Positions 18,658-27,787 of a DNA stretch of 64,000 bases are shown here, in pieces. Where the stretch lies: contig NC_018632.1 of assembly GCF_000172635.2 (NCBI RefSeq), forward strand, positions 4,030,001 to 4,094,000, written 5' to 3'. Made by a program: the position numbers and the translations under genes. Positions within the stretch are counted from its first letter, which is position 1; each line of letters begins with the position of its first letter. Under the pieces are notes generated by a model. That model searched no databases, was not told the origin of the DNA, and was given only the letters and a program-made list of their open reading frames with translations. This stretch comes from Alteromonas macleodii ATCC 27126. Lineage in GTDB: Bacteria > Pseudomonadota > Gammaproteobacteria > Enterobacterales > Alteromonadaceae.

Positions 18658-19261
18658 TGTTCACCTCATTTATTGCCGCTTCATATTAGCAAAGTAACCG
18701 AAGCTGCGCGAGACCTAATTAAGATATGAAGTCTAACCGATATGTAGGTATAGTGACTATTTCTACAATATCAAGACCTAAATTAAGAAAAAAAGTTCAA
18801 CTTTAAAGCTTGCGGTCCATTTACGAATGCATTCACCGCAAACACTAAGCCTAGACTATCGACTTCACATCGAATGACACGCTGCACTTTCTGGCGTCGT
18901 GCCTTTGGGTCGGTCATTTAACCACTACATCATTATACTTTAATTACACATACCAAAGTGAAGGCTAATCTCACTGGTATGAAATCCAACGCTTATTTAT
19001 TACACGCTAGTTACCCGAAACATAAGATTTCCACTATCTCTAAGATAAGTCAGCAAGGTGCCTACGCGTCAATACAGTATATAAACCTTGTATATGTCAT
19101 CTTATACCTTGCTTTTCTGGGTGGAAACTGAAAATAATAGATTGAATTAATCGATTTTGCACTACAACCGCTGTACAGCATTTTCCAGACAACAATTATA
19201 AAAGACTGGAAGGGAAATACTTAAGGAAAGGAGTAAGGCAAGTGAAGCAAAGAGGATCTTG
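18658..19261. other. Divergent intergenic region rpoH / EAL-HDOD
   Basis: 604 bp. It holds the rpoH 5' leader, AT-rich sequence and one palindrome (18949-18981). I see no additional gene. Confidence 0.4.
18949..18981. repeat. Hairpin with ATACCA/TGGTAT ends
   Basis: CATACCAAAGTGA and TCACTGGTATG form an imperfect inverted repeat around a 9-nt centre. The outer six bases are the same as those of the ATACCA repeat family, but the inner sequence differs. Confidence 0.45.
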
Positions 19262-20488
19262 ATGTTTGCTTACGTCGCTAGACAGCCCATATTTAATGTA
19301 AACAGAGAAGTTTACGCCTACGAACTACTTTTTCGTGTTGGAGAAGATAACTGCTTTCCCGATATACCTCCTGACGAGGCTACCTCGAAAATTCTTACCT
19401 CTACCCATTTAAGCTTAGGTATTGAGGAGATAACCGGAGATAAGAAAGCCTTCATCAACTTTCACCGCGACACACTTATGTTTCGTTTTCCGACCTCTCT
19501 GGATGCAAGCAAAGTGGTCATTGAGATTGTAGAAACCGTTGACGTTGATGATGCGCTGGTAGCCGCTTGCAAACATATTCGAGGTCTTGGCTATCCTATT
19601 GCTCTTGACGACTATGACATGAAAGGGAAGTGGGAAGCATTCATTCCATTTACCAGCATAGTCAAAATTGACATTACAGAGATCCCCCACGAAAAAATTC
19701 CCGCCCTTGTCGAACGCTTCAAGTCGAACAAAATACAGTTGGTTGCAGAAAAAATTGAGACCTATGAAGAATTCAATAAATTCAAAGATATGGGTTTCGA
19801 CTACTTCCAAGGATACTTTCTAGCTAAACCCGAAATTGTAAGGCACAGAAAGTTAGGGCCCAGCAGCCTAACTATGATGGAGTTACTTACGCTAAGTAGC
19901 CAAGCAAAACTTAATTTCGATGAAGTAAACAAAATCATTGAACGAGATCCCTCGCTTACCTACTTACTGCTGCGGTTTATCAACAATCCTCTGGTCAACA
20001 AGCGACATAAAATAACGTCACTTAAACACGCGTTAACCTTTATGGGCGAAGTAGAAGTGAAGAAGTTCATATCATTGCTGGCTCTTGCAAACCTAAGCGA
20101 TGGTCAGCCTACTGAGCTAATGCAAATGGCGCTTGTTCGCGCAAAGTTCTGTGAACTGGTCTACACCCAGCTTAAAGGTGCCGATGACCCGTTAAAAGGT
20201 TTTCTTACTGGCCTGCTTTCTTTGCTTGATGCCATGATGGAACAGCGAATTGACGATTTGGTCAGCAAGGTTCCAATTAGTGACGACGTTAAAGATGCCC
20301 TGTGCGGAAGCCCTGGTGTGCTTCGCAACTGTCTGACGCTGTCACAATTTTTTGAAAGAGCTAAATGGACGGGCATTCAGCAATTCGCAACAAAGTATGG
20401 TGTTAAACAGAGTCTTCTGCATAGTTATTACAACGAAGCGATAAAGTGGGCTAAACACATTCATAAGGCCGCTTTGAACGACAACTAA
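19262..20488 (+). CDS. EAL-HDOD signalling protein, copy 1
   Basis: 408 residues. The start is set at ATG 19262 after AGAGGA (19251-19256). N-terminal EAL-type domain (about 1-195) and C-terminal HDOD domain (about 200-400) with E-R-D-P-S-L-T-Y-L-L-L-R-F-I-N-N-P. The EAL part keeps Glu in Y-E-L-L-F-R, Asn in F-I-N-F, Glu in V-I-E-I-V-E, D-D in L-D-D-Y-D, Lys in V-K-I-D, Glu in V-A-E-K-I-E and Gln in Y-F-Q-G-Y-F, so c-di-GMP binding or hydrolysis is conceivable. This is the CdgJ/YuxH architecture linked to motility control in Vibrio. It is followed by a diverged duplicate and lies in the rpoH-ftsX gap. Confidence 0.88.
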   Translation: MFAYVARQPIFNVNREVYAYELLFRVGEDNCFPDIPPDEATSKILTSTHLSLGIEEITGDKKAFINFHRDTLMFRFPTSLDASKVVIEIVETVDVDDALVAACKHIRGLGYPIALDDYDMKGKWEAFIPFTSIVKIDITEIPHEKIPALVERFKSNKIQLVAEKIETYEEFNKFKDMGFDYFQGYFLAKPEIVRHRKLGPSSLTMMELLTLSSQAKLNFDEVNKIIERDPSLTYLLLRFINNPLVNKRHKITSLKHALTFMGEVEVKKFISLLALANLSDGQPTELMQMALVRAKFCELVYTQLKGADDPLKGFLTGLLSLLDAMMEQRIDDLVSKVPISDDVKDALCGSPGVLRNCLTLSQFFERAKWTGIQQFATKYGVKQSLLHSYYNEAIKWAKHIHKAALNDN

Positions 20489-20684
20489 GCCTACGATTAC
20501 GCCAGTTGATGTGAAATTAATCGTTGAATAGTTGTTAGATTGCGCTTACATATCATAGACTAGGGTCAGTTCTTTTGGATGACACATTAAAGAACACCTA
20601 ACCTTAGCGTGTGACGTAGCGCTAGCTAAGCCTCTAAATATAACAATAAAAATAACCTTAACCGTGTTGTATCAGGAATAGATT

Positions 20685-21920
20685 ATGTTCGCGTTTATAG
20701 CTCGCCAGCCTATTTTAGATAAAAGCAAAAGTGTTTTCGCCTATGAGCTTCTGTTCAGAGATGGGAAGTCTGGTGCTTATCCGGAACATAACGAAGAGAA
20801 AGCTAAGTACATTTCTGAGCACTTCCATCCACTTGGGCTTGATGATATCAGCGGCGAAAAAACGTCTTTTATCACGTTCTCGTCAGATACAATTATTTCG
20901 CGCTTTCCTACATCGCTTAACCCTGAGTCGGTAGTGGTTGAACTGGCTGATCCAACCGACAACACCAGCGGACTATTCGAAGCATGCCAGCACATAAAGC
21001 AACTTGGCTTTAAGCTAGCTATCGATGATCCCATGATGGTGGGTTCAAAACACGACATATTTCCTCTTATCGATATTGTGAAAGTCGATGTGACAAAAAC
21101 CCGCTTTGAGACCATTGAAAAGCACATTCCGCGCTATCACGATGCGAACGTGCAATTAGTGGCGGAACAGGTTGATACGCAAGATAATTTTTCAACGTGC
21201 GTAGATTTGGGTTTCGACTTCTTCCAGGGTTATTTTTTCTCGCAACCGGAAGCACGTATTCTACGACAGCTTCCTGCGTCTAAAATGAACATTGTTGATT
21301 TGATGGGCGAAAGCTCTAGCAGCGACTTTGACATAGACCGTATCAGCCAAATTATAGAGCGAGACGCCACCTTAAGCTTCTTATTGCTGAAGTTTATCAA
21401 TAACCCCACTATTAATAAGCGTTACAAAATTACATCACTAAAGCACGCGCTTAATTACATGGGTGAAGTAGAGATTAAGAAATTCATCGCTTTGTTAAGT
21501 TTAACTAACTTAGGCGATGAAAAGCCCCTTGAAATCATTCATATGTCGTTAGTTCGCGCTAAGTTTTTCGACTTACTTGCTGAGCGTAGAGGTCTTAGAA
21601 ATAATCCGCCCATCTCCTTTTTGGTTGGTTTATTTTCGCTTCTTGAAGGGTTACTTGATCAGTCTATGACAGACATTGTAAAGCAGCTGCCGCTTTCCGA
21701 TGAGGTTAACGATGCACTACTTGGCAAGAACTTAGAAATGAACAGCTATATGACTTTGGTTCGCGCCTTTGAAAGCGCCCTTTGGATGAATGTTATAAAA
21801 CAAGCTAAAGTGCTCAATATTGACCAGAAGCAGCTGCATATGCTGTATAACCAAGCCATCATTTGGGGCAATGGAGTGCGCAGCGCTATCTCCTCACACT
21901 ACCCCCGTGCGATAGCTTAA
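20685..21920 (+). CDS. EAL-HDOD signalling protein, copy 2 (degenerate EAL)
   Basis: 411 residues, same EAL-HDOD architecture and clearly paralogous to the preceding gene (R-Q-P-I start; K-I-T-S-L-K-H-A-L and M-G-E-V-E-I-K-K-F-I in HDOD). Several EAL positions have changed: the Asn equivalent is Thr (F-I-T-F), the second Glu is Asp (V-E-L-A-D), and V-A-E-K-I-E is V-A-E-Q-V-D. Catalysis is therefore unlikely, and a binding or partner role is more likely. It ends facing ftsX. A 196-bp gap separates the copies, so each may have its own promoter. Confidence 0.87.
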   Translation: MFAFIARQPILDKSKSVFAYELLFRDGKSGAYPEHNEEKAKYISEHFHPLGLDDISGEKTSFITFSSDTIISRFPTSLNPESVVVELADPTDNTSGLFEACQHIKQLGFKLAIDDPMMVGSKHDIFPLIDIVKVDVTKTRFETIEKHIPRYHDANVQLVAEQVDTQDNFSTCVDLGFDFFQGYFFSQPEARILRQLPASKMNIVDLMGESSSSDFDIDRISQIIERDATLSFLLLKFINNPTINKRYKITSLKHALNYMGEVEIKKFIALLSLTNLGDEKPLEIIHMSLVRAKFFDLLAERRGLRNNPPISFLVGLFSLLEGLLDQSMTDIVKQLPLSDEVNDALLGKNLEMNSYMTLVRAFESALWMNVIKQAKVLNIDQKQLHMLYNQAIIWGNGVRSAISSHYPRAIA

Positions 21921-22017
21921 GTACAAAACTAAGAACACGCCTACTTACCACCAATAACGTCATACAGTGACTTATATATTTTGCACTGTAGGCGTGTAAG
22001 TATACTCACGTCTACGA

Positions 22018-22998
22018 CTACTTGGGCTCTATTTCCCTTACATGACGCTGCACAGAGATAAGTGAGCCCAGTAAACCGAGCAGCACCGATAGTCCCAGCA
22101 TAGTCAGCAATGCAGAACCGGTTAATCCGGTAATGTTGAAATCCTTCTGATACATAGCGGCAAACGTAGTGATGCTGCTATCCATCCACCATAGTATGAT
22201 AATAACGGCAAACCACGCCATTAGTCCGCCCAATAGGCCATACCAGAAGCCTGTATATAAAAACGGGCGATGGATAAACGCATCGGTTGCGCCAACCAGC
22301 TTCATCACTACGATTTCGTCATACTTGTTCAAAATATTCAGACGAATGGTGTTACCAATAATTAGTACAACGGCGATGAAAAGTAGTAATCCTATTAGCG
22401 TAACCAAGTCTCTAGCAATATCGATAACGGCATATAAACGCTCTAACCATTCGATATCCAGTTTACCTATATCAACTTCACGCTGCTGTCGCAGTTTATC
22501 TAGCAGTGCTTTCGCTGCCGTCGGCGACGCGTGTTTTTCGTTTGGCGTTACTAGCACTACATCAGGCAGTGGGTTTTTCTCTAGATAGGCGATGGCATCG
22601 CCCAATCCTGACAAGTGCTGAAATTCTTTAAGCGCATCATCCGCTGGAATATAAACAACGCTGTCTATTTCAGACCAGCTATTTAATCGTGCCACCAGCT
22701 GTTGCGAACTTGCCGCGTTGATATCTGGCTTTAAAAACAGAGATATTTCTGAAGCCTGATCCCAGCCTGCTGTAATTTTCTCAGTATTTTTCACCATGAT
22801 ATAAAGCGTACTAGGTAGCGTAATACTCAGGCCTAGTACCCCAATAGTCATTAAAGATGCCAGCGGCTGACGCCACAGCTCTCCAAGACTCGCCAGCGCT
22901 TGGCGTACATGGCTGACAAAGAACATCACAATAGATTGAATAAAGCCCACTTTGGCAGAAGACGCCCCTTTTGCACGCCCTTTAAACAAAATACTCAT
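22018..22998 (-). CDS. ftsX: FtsX, cell-division ABC transporter-like permease
   Basis: Membrane partner of FtsE that relays the divisome state to periplasmic murein amidase activators. 326 residues: a cytoplasmic N-terminus, a first span near 45-70, a periplasmic loop of about 130 residues (E-I-S-L-F-L-K-P near 85), then three C-terminal spans (about 195-220, 245-275, 290-315). The N-domain ends L-G-E-L-W-R-Q-P-L-A-S-L. It overlaps ftsE by 4 bp (22995-22998). Confidence 0.95.
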   Translation of the reverse strand: MSILFKGRAKGASSAKVGFIQSIVMFFVSHVRQALASLGELWRQPLASLMTIGVLGLSITLPSTLYIMVKNTEKITAGWDQASEISLFLKPDINAASSQQLVARLNSWSEIDSVVYIPADDALKEFQHLSGLGDAIAYLEKNPLPDVVLVTPNEKHASPTAAKALLDKLRQQREVDIGKLDIEWLERLYAVIDIARDLVTLIGLLLFIAVVLIIGNTIRLNILNKYDEIVVMKLVGATDAFIHRPFLYTGFWYGLLGGLMAWFAVIIILWWMDSSITTFAAMYQKDFNITGLTGSALLTMLGLSVLLGLLGSLISVQRHVREIEPK

Positions 22999-23708
22999 GA
23001 CCAGGCTCCTTCACTGCTGGCTGAACTTGTGCCATCAAGATCATCAGTAAGGCCATCGGTGATCATTTGACCATTTTTGAGGGTCAGCGTGCGATAACGC
23101 ATGCGAGCAATCAGCCCTAAATCATGGGTTGCAATAAGTACTGACACGCCCGCTTGATTGAAGTCTTCGAAAAGACGAATAATTTCCATAGAAAGCTTGG
23201 GGTCGAGGTTACCGGTCGGTTCGTCTGCCAGCAGTAACGGGGGTTTATTTACTACTGCTCGCGCGATCCCCACTCGCTGCTGCTCACCACCAGACAACGT
23301 AATAGGCAGGCAACGCGCTTTATCTCTTAGCCCTACCATTTCAAGCGCAGCTTCTACGCGCTTGCGAATTTCTTTGTGGGTGTAACCCTCAATGACTAGC
23401 GGTAACGCCACGTTGTCAAAAACCGACTTGTCCATTAGCAGCTGGTGACTTTGGAAGATCATGCCGATATCGCGGCGTATATAGGCAATATCTCGACGGG
23501 TAATGGCGTTAAGGTCATGGCCATTAATAAGAACGCGCCCTACTGTTGGGCGCTCCATTAGGCTGATAAGTTTAAGTAGCGTGCTTTTTCCTGCGCCAGA
23601 ATGCCCTGTCAAAAAGGCCATTTCACCCGGCGCAATATGAAAATTCACCTTGCTTAGCGCACGTTGTCCGCCCGGATAGGTTTTGCTTACCTGCTCAAAC
23701 TTTATCAT
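22995..23708 (-). CDS. ftsE: FtsE, cell-division ATP-binding protein
   Basis: ABC ATPase driving FtsX. 237 residues: Walker A G-H-S-G-A-G-K-S-T at 35-43, Q-loop I-F-Q-S-H-Q, signature L-S-G-G-E-Q-Q-R, Walker B L-L-L-A-D-E-P-T-G-N-L-D and the H-loop A-T-H-D. The C-terminus is about 15 residues longer than E. coli FtsE, with a D/S-rich tail. It sits 26 bp after ftsY and overlaps ftsX, so ftsY-ftsE-ftsX form one operon. Confidence 0.97.
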   Translation of the reverse strand: MIKFEQVSKTYPGGQRALSKVNFHIAPGEMAFLTGHSGAGKSTLLKLISLMERPTVGRVLINGHDLNAITRRDIAYIRRDIGMIFQSHQLLMDKSVFDNVALPLVIEGYTHKEIRKRVEAALEMVGLRDKARCLPITLSGGEQQRVGIARAVVNKPPLLLADEPTGNLDPKLSMEIIRLFEDFNQAGVSVLIATHDLGLIARMRYRTLTLKNGQMITDGLTDDLDGTSSASSEGAWS

Positions 23709-23734
23709 TATTTTTCCCTACCGCTTTGCTGGTT

Positions 23735-25360
23735 TTAGCTTTCAGGTGTGTCCATTTCGCTAAACAACGCATCAATAAATTCTTGTCCGTCAAACTGGCG
23801 TAAATCATCAATGCTTTCGCCAACACCTATATACCTTATAGGAATTTTAAACTTATCGGCAATAGAGAATATAACGCCGCCTTTTGCTGTGCCGTCTAAC
23901 TTGGTAAGCGTGATGCCTGTTAAGCCCACGGCTTCATTAAACAACTTGGCTTGGCTAATGGCGTTTTGCCCTGTACCTGCATCCAATGTAAGCATAACTT
24001 CGTGAGGCGCATTCGGATTAATTTTCTTCATTACGCGAACCACTTTCTTAAGCTCTTCCATCAAGTTGTTCTTATTTTGCAAGCGCCCTGCCGTGTCGGC
24101 AATAAGGATATCTGTGCCGCGCGACTTCGCTGCTTCTAGTGCATCGTAAAGTACCGACGCACTATCTGCCCCCGTATGCTGCGCGATAACCGGAATATCG
24201 TTGCGTTCTCCCCATACCTGAAGCTGCTCTACAGCTGCGGCTCTGAACGTATCACCTGCAGCAAGCATCACTTTTTTGCCCTGCTGCTGAAACTGCTTAG
24301 CCAGCTTACCAATAGTCGTAGTTTTACCTACGCCATTGACGCCCACCATTAAGATAACAAACGGCCCCTCGCTTGCGTCATGCGCCTGCATAACATCAGA
24401 CAATGGCTGGTTAACTTCCGACAGCATTCCAGACATTCGTTGCTTTAAAATTTCAAGCAGCGCTTCAGCGTCTTTAAGATCTTTGCGCGACGCGCTGTCG
24501 GTAAGATGAGTAATGATCTTCTGCGTAGTATCCATCCCCACATCTGCAACTAAAAGCTGAGTTTCTAGGTCTTCGTAAAGCTCATCATCGATAGCCTTGC
24601 CCTTGAAAAGACTTACTATGCCGCTACCTAAATTTTCCTTAGTACGCGATAAGCTTTCTCTTAACCGTGCAAAAAGCGATTTCTTCTCTTTAGGTTTGTC
24701 TTGGACTTGAGTCTGGGCGTCTGCCTCGGCCTTAGCGCGAGCTTCCGCTTCTTCTTCGGCTTTAGCCTTGGCTTCGGCTTCAGCTTTTAAGCGAGCCTCT
24801 TCTTCTGCTTGCGCTTTCGCCTGTGCTTCAGCCTCTGCCTTTAAGCGAGCTTCTTCTTCCGCTTGGGCTTTCGCCTGTGCTTCAGCCTCTGCCTTAGCGC
24901 GAGCCTCTTCTTCCGCTTGGGCTTTCGCCTGTGCTTCAGCCTCTGCTTTTAAGCGAGCTTCTTCTTCCGCTTGCGCTTTCGCCTGCGCTTCAGCCTCTGC
25001 CTTTAAGCGAGCTTCTTCTTCCGCTTGCGCTTTCGCCTGGGCGTCTGCCTCTGCCTTTAAGCGAGCCTCTTCTTCTGCTTGCGCTTTCGCCTGTGCTTCA
25101 GCCTCTGCCTTTAAGCGAGCTTCTTCTTCCGCTTGCGCTTGCGCTTTCGCCTGTGCTTCAGCCTCTGCTTTTAAGCGAGCTTCTTCTTCCGCTTGCGCTT
25201 TCGCCTGCGCTTCAGCCTCGGCCTTAGCGCGAGCCTCTGCTTCTTCTTGGGCTTTAGCCTTTGCTTCGGCTTCAGCTTTTAAGCGCGCCTCTTCTTCGGC
25301 TTGCGCTTTTTGTTTCTCTGCTTTTTTGTTCTTACTGAACCAGCCAAAAAGTTTCGACAT
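23735..25360 (-). CDS. ftsY: FtsY, signal recognition particle receptor
   Basis: SRP receptor GTPase docking ribosome-nascent chains at SecYEG. The C-terminal NG domain is normal: N domain from about residue 235, G1 G-V-N-G-V-G-K-T-T-T near 340, G3 D-T-A-G-R near 419, G4 T-K-L-D-G near 488, and G-V-G-E-S-I-D-D-L-R. The N-terminal A domain is unusual: after a short basic start it holds eleven 18-residue repeats (A-E-E-E-A-R-L-K-A-E-A-E-A-Q-A-K-A-Q type) spanning about 20-220, predicted as a long charged single helix or coiled coil. In E. coli the acidic A domain aids membrane association. Copy number may vary between strains. First gene of ftsYEX. Confidence 0.96.
   Translation of the reverse strand: MSKLFGWFSKNKKAEKQKAQAEEEARLKAEAEAKAKAQEEAEARAKAEAEAQAKAQAEEEARLKAEAEAQAKAQAQAEEEARLKAEAEAQAKAQAEEEARLKAEADAQAKAQAEEEARLKAEAEAQAKAQAEEEARLKAEAEAQAKAQAEEEARAKAEAEAQAKAQAEEEARLKAEAEAQAKAQAEEEARLKAEAEAKAKAEEEAEARAKAEADAQTQVQDKPKEKKSLFARLRESLSRTKENLGSGIVSLFKGKAIDDELYEDLETQLLVADVGMDTTQKIITHLTDSASRKDLKDAEALLEILKQRMSGMLSEVNQPLSDVMQAHDASEGPFVILMVGVNGVGKTTTIGKLAKQFQQQGKKVMLAAGDTFRAAAVEQLQVWGERNDIPVIAQHTGADSASVLYDALEAAKSRGTDILIADTAGRLQNKNNLMEELKKVVRVMKKINPNAPHEVMLTLDAGTGQNAISQAKLFNEAVGLTGITLTKLDGTAKGGVIFSIADKFKIPIRYIGVGESIDDLRQFDGQEFIDALFSEMDTPES
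24700..25300 (-). repeat. Tandem 54-bp repeat inside ftsY
   Basis: About eleven in-frame units of 54 bp (18 codons), several nearly identical at DNA level, one with a 6-bp extension (A-Q) and the outermost ones more diverged. They encode the Ala/Glu/Lys/Gln-rich A domain of FtsY. Such arrays are prone to slippage and assembly collapse. Confidence 0.9.
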
Positions 25361-25426
25361 AGTTAGGACAAATCCTTATAAATTCTTTGCAAATTCGGCT
25401 ACACTTGCCGCCTATTGTATGAACGC

Positions 25427-26098
25427 ATGATACCATTGTCAGCCACTATGAAGCGAGTTTCTCGCCCTACTCGGGCAACATCTTCTGCAAAAAAACGTCA
25501 TTCTTCTAAAAATGCCAGAGCCCACAGTGCAAATAGCAGCGGGCAAATCCGAATTATTGGTGGACAATGGCGAGGTAGAAAGCTACCTGTGCTTAATGCA
25601 GAAGGTTTAAGGCCCACAACCGACAGAAATAAAGAGACGCTGTTTAACTGGTTGATGCCGTACGTAAATAACGCCCGTTGCCTTGATGTTTTTGCTGGTT
25701 CTGGCGGTTTAGGCTTAGAGGCACTATCGCGCTATGCTTCACACTGCGACTTTATCGAACTCGATAAGCAGGCCGCTACTCAATTGAAAAGTAATCTCAC
25801 CTTAGTTAATGCCAGTAATACCGCGGCAACAGGGGTGCATCAAGGTGATGCTTTGAATATATTAAAGGGTATCAGTGACGCGCCTTACGATATTATCTTT
25901 GTAGATCCGCCCTTCGCAAAAGGATTAGTCGCTCCCACGCTAGCAGCTATCGTCGATAATAACCTAGTACAAAGCGGCAGTGTTATTTACCTAGAGCACG
26001 AAAGCGCTCTCGTTACCCCATTGCTGCCCGCCCACTGGAACATTATTAAAGATAAGCAAACCAGCGCGCTACGCTATATGCTTATAGAAGTGAATTAG
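25427..26098 (+). CDS. rsmD: RsmD, 16S rRNA m2G966 methyltransferase
   Basis: SAM-dependent methylation of G966 in 16S rRNA. Core domain from about residue 40: I-R-I-I-G-G-Q-W-R-G-R-K-L, R-P-T-T-D-R-N-K-E-T-L-F-N-W, SAM loop D-V-F-A-G-S-G-G-L-G-L-E-A, and the catalytic V-D-P-P-F in place of the N-P-P-F/D-P-P-F motif. The start is uncertain: ATG 25427 is used; TTG 25415 and ATG 25448 are alternatives and no strong ribosome site decides. The Ser/Arg/Lys-rich N-terminal 35 residues are extra relative to E. coli. It is divergent from ftsY, the usual arrangement. Confidence 0.93.
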   Translation: MIPLSATMKRVSRPTRATSSAKKRHSSKNARAHSANSSGQIRIIGGQWRGRKLPVLNAEGLRPTTDRNKETLFNWLMPYVNNARCLDVFAGSGGLGLEALSRYASHCDFIELDKQAATQLKSNLTLVNASNTAATGVHQGDALNILKGISDAPYDIIFVDPPFAKGLVAPTLAAIVDNNLVQSGSVIYLEHESALVTPLLPAHWNIIKDKQTSALRYMLIEVN

Positions 26099-26186
26099 GC
26101 CGCAACCGTTTATCTGTTACGCGGCGTAATTAAGGTGAAACTCAACGCTTTCTTGTAAAGGGTGGGGCTTGCCTACATCCCTCGAA

Positions 26187-26765
26187 TTAAAGTTCTAGGC
26201 CGATATTAGAAATGCCCGCCTCAAGCGCCAGCGCTTTCATTTCATCTGCCGCTTTCGCTGGATACTTGGCTTGCTCTACGTAATCGAGCAATTCGTTTTG
26301 CACCTCGACTTCAAATTCCATGAGCGGGTGAACTTTAACGCTCTCGTCGTCGGCTTCTTCTGTGGCAAGTAAGTAGGCCTCTACACTACCCTGAGACAAC
26401 TTACTAATTACGACGGCACCTTGAGGATCATCCCCCGCCATCAAGTTGAGTAACCCAGCTAACCCAATTGCAGCGTCGATGGCTGGATACACGCCATAAT
26501 TATCAAATTCACTGGTATCTGGTGTTGCCACCTCTACCTTCTCAAGCTGCACTGCGATATTGGATTTACTTTTAGGCGACTTCAGGGTCTCCCAAACTAA
26601 ATTTAAGCAATTGCGCAGCGCACTTGCATCACCACTTTCGGTTAAGTCACAAAAAAGGGTGTAGTTAGGCAGCATTCGCTCAAGCAATGCAGCACCAAAT
26701 GCAACGGCTTTCCAGCCTTCCAGGGCGCGTACTCGCCCAAATGTGTTTAGTTTTTGCTTTGCCAT
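26187..26765 (-). CDS. yjaG: YjaG family protein (DUF416)
   Basis: 192 residues matching the DUF416 family along the length: R-V-R-A-L-E-G-W-K-A-V-A-F-G, E-R-M-L-P-N-Y-x-L-F-C near 30-40, Q-L-E-K, Y-G-V-Y-P-A-I-D-A near 92-100 and the ending A-G-I-S-N-I-G. E. coli YjaG has unknown function; a soluble helical protein is expected. It begins directly after the yhgN stop (26766), so both are likely co-transcribed. Confidence 0.9.
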   Translation of the reverse strand: MAKQKLNTFGRVRALEGWKAVAFGAALLERMLPNYTLFCDLTESGDASALRNCLNLVWETLKSPKSKSNIAVQLEKVEVATPDTSEFDNYGVYPAIDAAIGLAGLLNLMAGDDPQGAVVISKLSQGSVEAYLLATEEADDESVKVHPLMEFEVEVQNELLDYVEQAKYPAKAADEMKALALEAGISNIGLEL

Positions 26766-27368
26766 TTACAGTGCTCCAGTGGCATGCATGAAATATGAAG
26801 TAACGCCATCAAGCAGCATTTGAATAGCGATCATAACAAGGATCATACCCATTAATCGCTCCATAGCAACTAGACCTCGCTCCCCTAAAATTTTATGAAA
26901 TACATTTGAAAATAAAAGGATAACAGCGCTTATCGACCACGAAGCGGCAAGCGCTATCGACCAATCAACCATTCTATCTGGTGCCTGATTCGCAAGCAGA
27001 ATCAGCGCCGCTAATGTGGACGGCCCAGCAATCATAGGAATAGCGAGAGGTACCAGAAACGGCTCTTCACCTACCGCCAATCCGCTGGGGTTACCGGTTG
27101 AAGGAAATATCATTTTAAGTGCGATAAGAAACAAAATAATACCGCCTGCTATGCTGACGGTTTCCTGCTCAACGTTCAAAAAATTAAGCACAGATTGCCC
27201 GCTGAATAAAAATAGAAATAAGATACCTAGGGCAAACAGTAACTCGCGAATAAGAATAAATTGGCGTCGCTTTGGCTCAATCGATTTAAGCACCGACATG
27301 AATACAGGCAAGTTACCGAGCGGGTCCATGATCAAAAAGAGCATGATGGCAGCAGACCAGGTATCCAT
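26766..27368 (-). CDS. yhgN: YhgN, MarC/UPF0056 family membrane protein
   Basis: 200 residues, six hydrophobic spans. Strong match to E. coli YhgN: L-F-L-I-M-D-P-L-G-N-L-P-V-F-M-S-V-L-K near the start, S-I-A-G-G-I-I-L-F-L-I-A-L-K-M-I-F-P-S, G-E-E-P-F-L-V-P-L-A-I-P and E-R-L-M-G-M-I-L-V-M. The MarC family was once thought to cause antibiotic resistance, but that is not supported; the substrate is unknown. It is followed without a gap by yjaG. Confidence 0.92.
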   Translation of the reverse strand: MDTWSAAIMLFLIMDPLGNLPVFMSVLKSIEPKRRQFILIRELLFALGILFLFLFSGQSVLNFLNVEQETVSIAGGIILFLIALKMIFPSTGNPSGLAVGEEPFLVPLAIPMIAGPSTLAALILLANQAPDRMVDWSIALAASWSISAVILLFSNVFHKILGERGLVAMERLMGMILVMIAIQMLLDGVTSYFMHATGAL

Positions 27369-27787
27369 TTTTAACTATCTCCGGTGTAAGCGTTTGATTG
27401 CATAGGCCAACGAGTATAACCCAAGATTGGCTGTGATGGCGCGCAATGGTAAACCAAGCTGACTTAGTTAAAAACACCTTTTAAGGCATGATTGTTTTTC
27501 ATTTATCTAGAGCCTGCAAAAAATACTCGAAAAATAACGAAAGTGCGCTTTACTAAAGCGTAGGGAGAAGTGTTTGTCATTTCTAAGCGGTGTTTTCGCC
27601 TTATTCACGGTCAGAATTCAAACAGCCCAATTGGCTTTTTCTACACCTTTTGGATAATGTCTTATCTCCAGAGCTTTTGATGTAATAGTGGGTAACATCA
27701 TTTTGTTTAACGTTATGTTCTGCGCTTTGTTCGGCGTTGGAACCTGTTAATCCTCAATAAGAACAACCAAAAATAGGAAATATTGCA
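27369..27787. other. Intergenic region upstream of the small HTH gene
   Basis: 419 bp divergent between yhgN and the small HTH gene. It is AT-rich; no gene, RNA or repeat was recognised. Confidence 0.35.

Noticed and set aside
24700..25300. Regular direct repeats as a possible CRISPR array
   Set aside because: Units are contiguous, in frame and coding, with no unique spacers and no cas genes.
24768..25430. Long open frame of 220 codons opposite ftsY
   Set aside because: It is the complement of the FtsY repeat codons; its repetitive Ala/Ser/Phe/Cys composition is an artefact, and rsmD begins in the same region.
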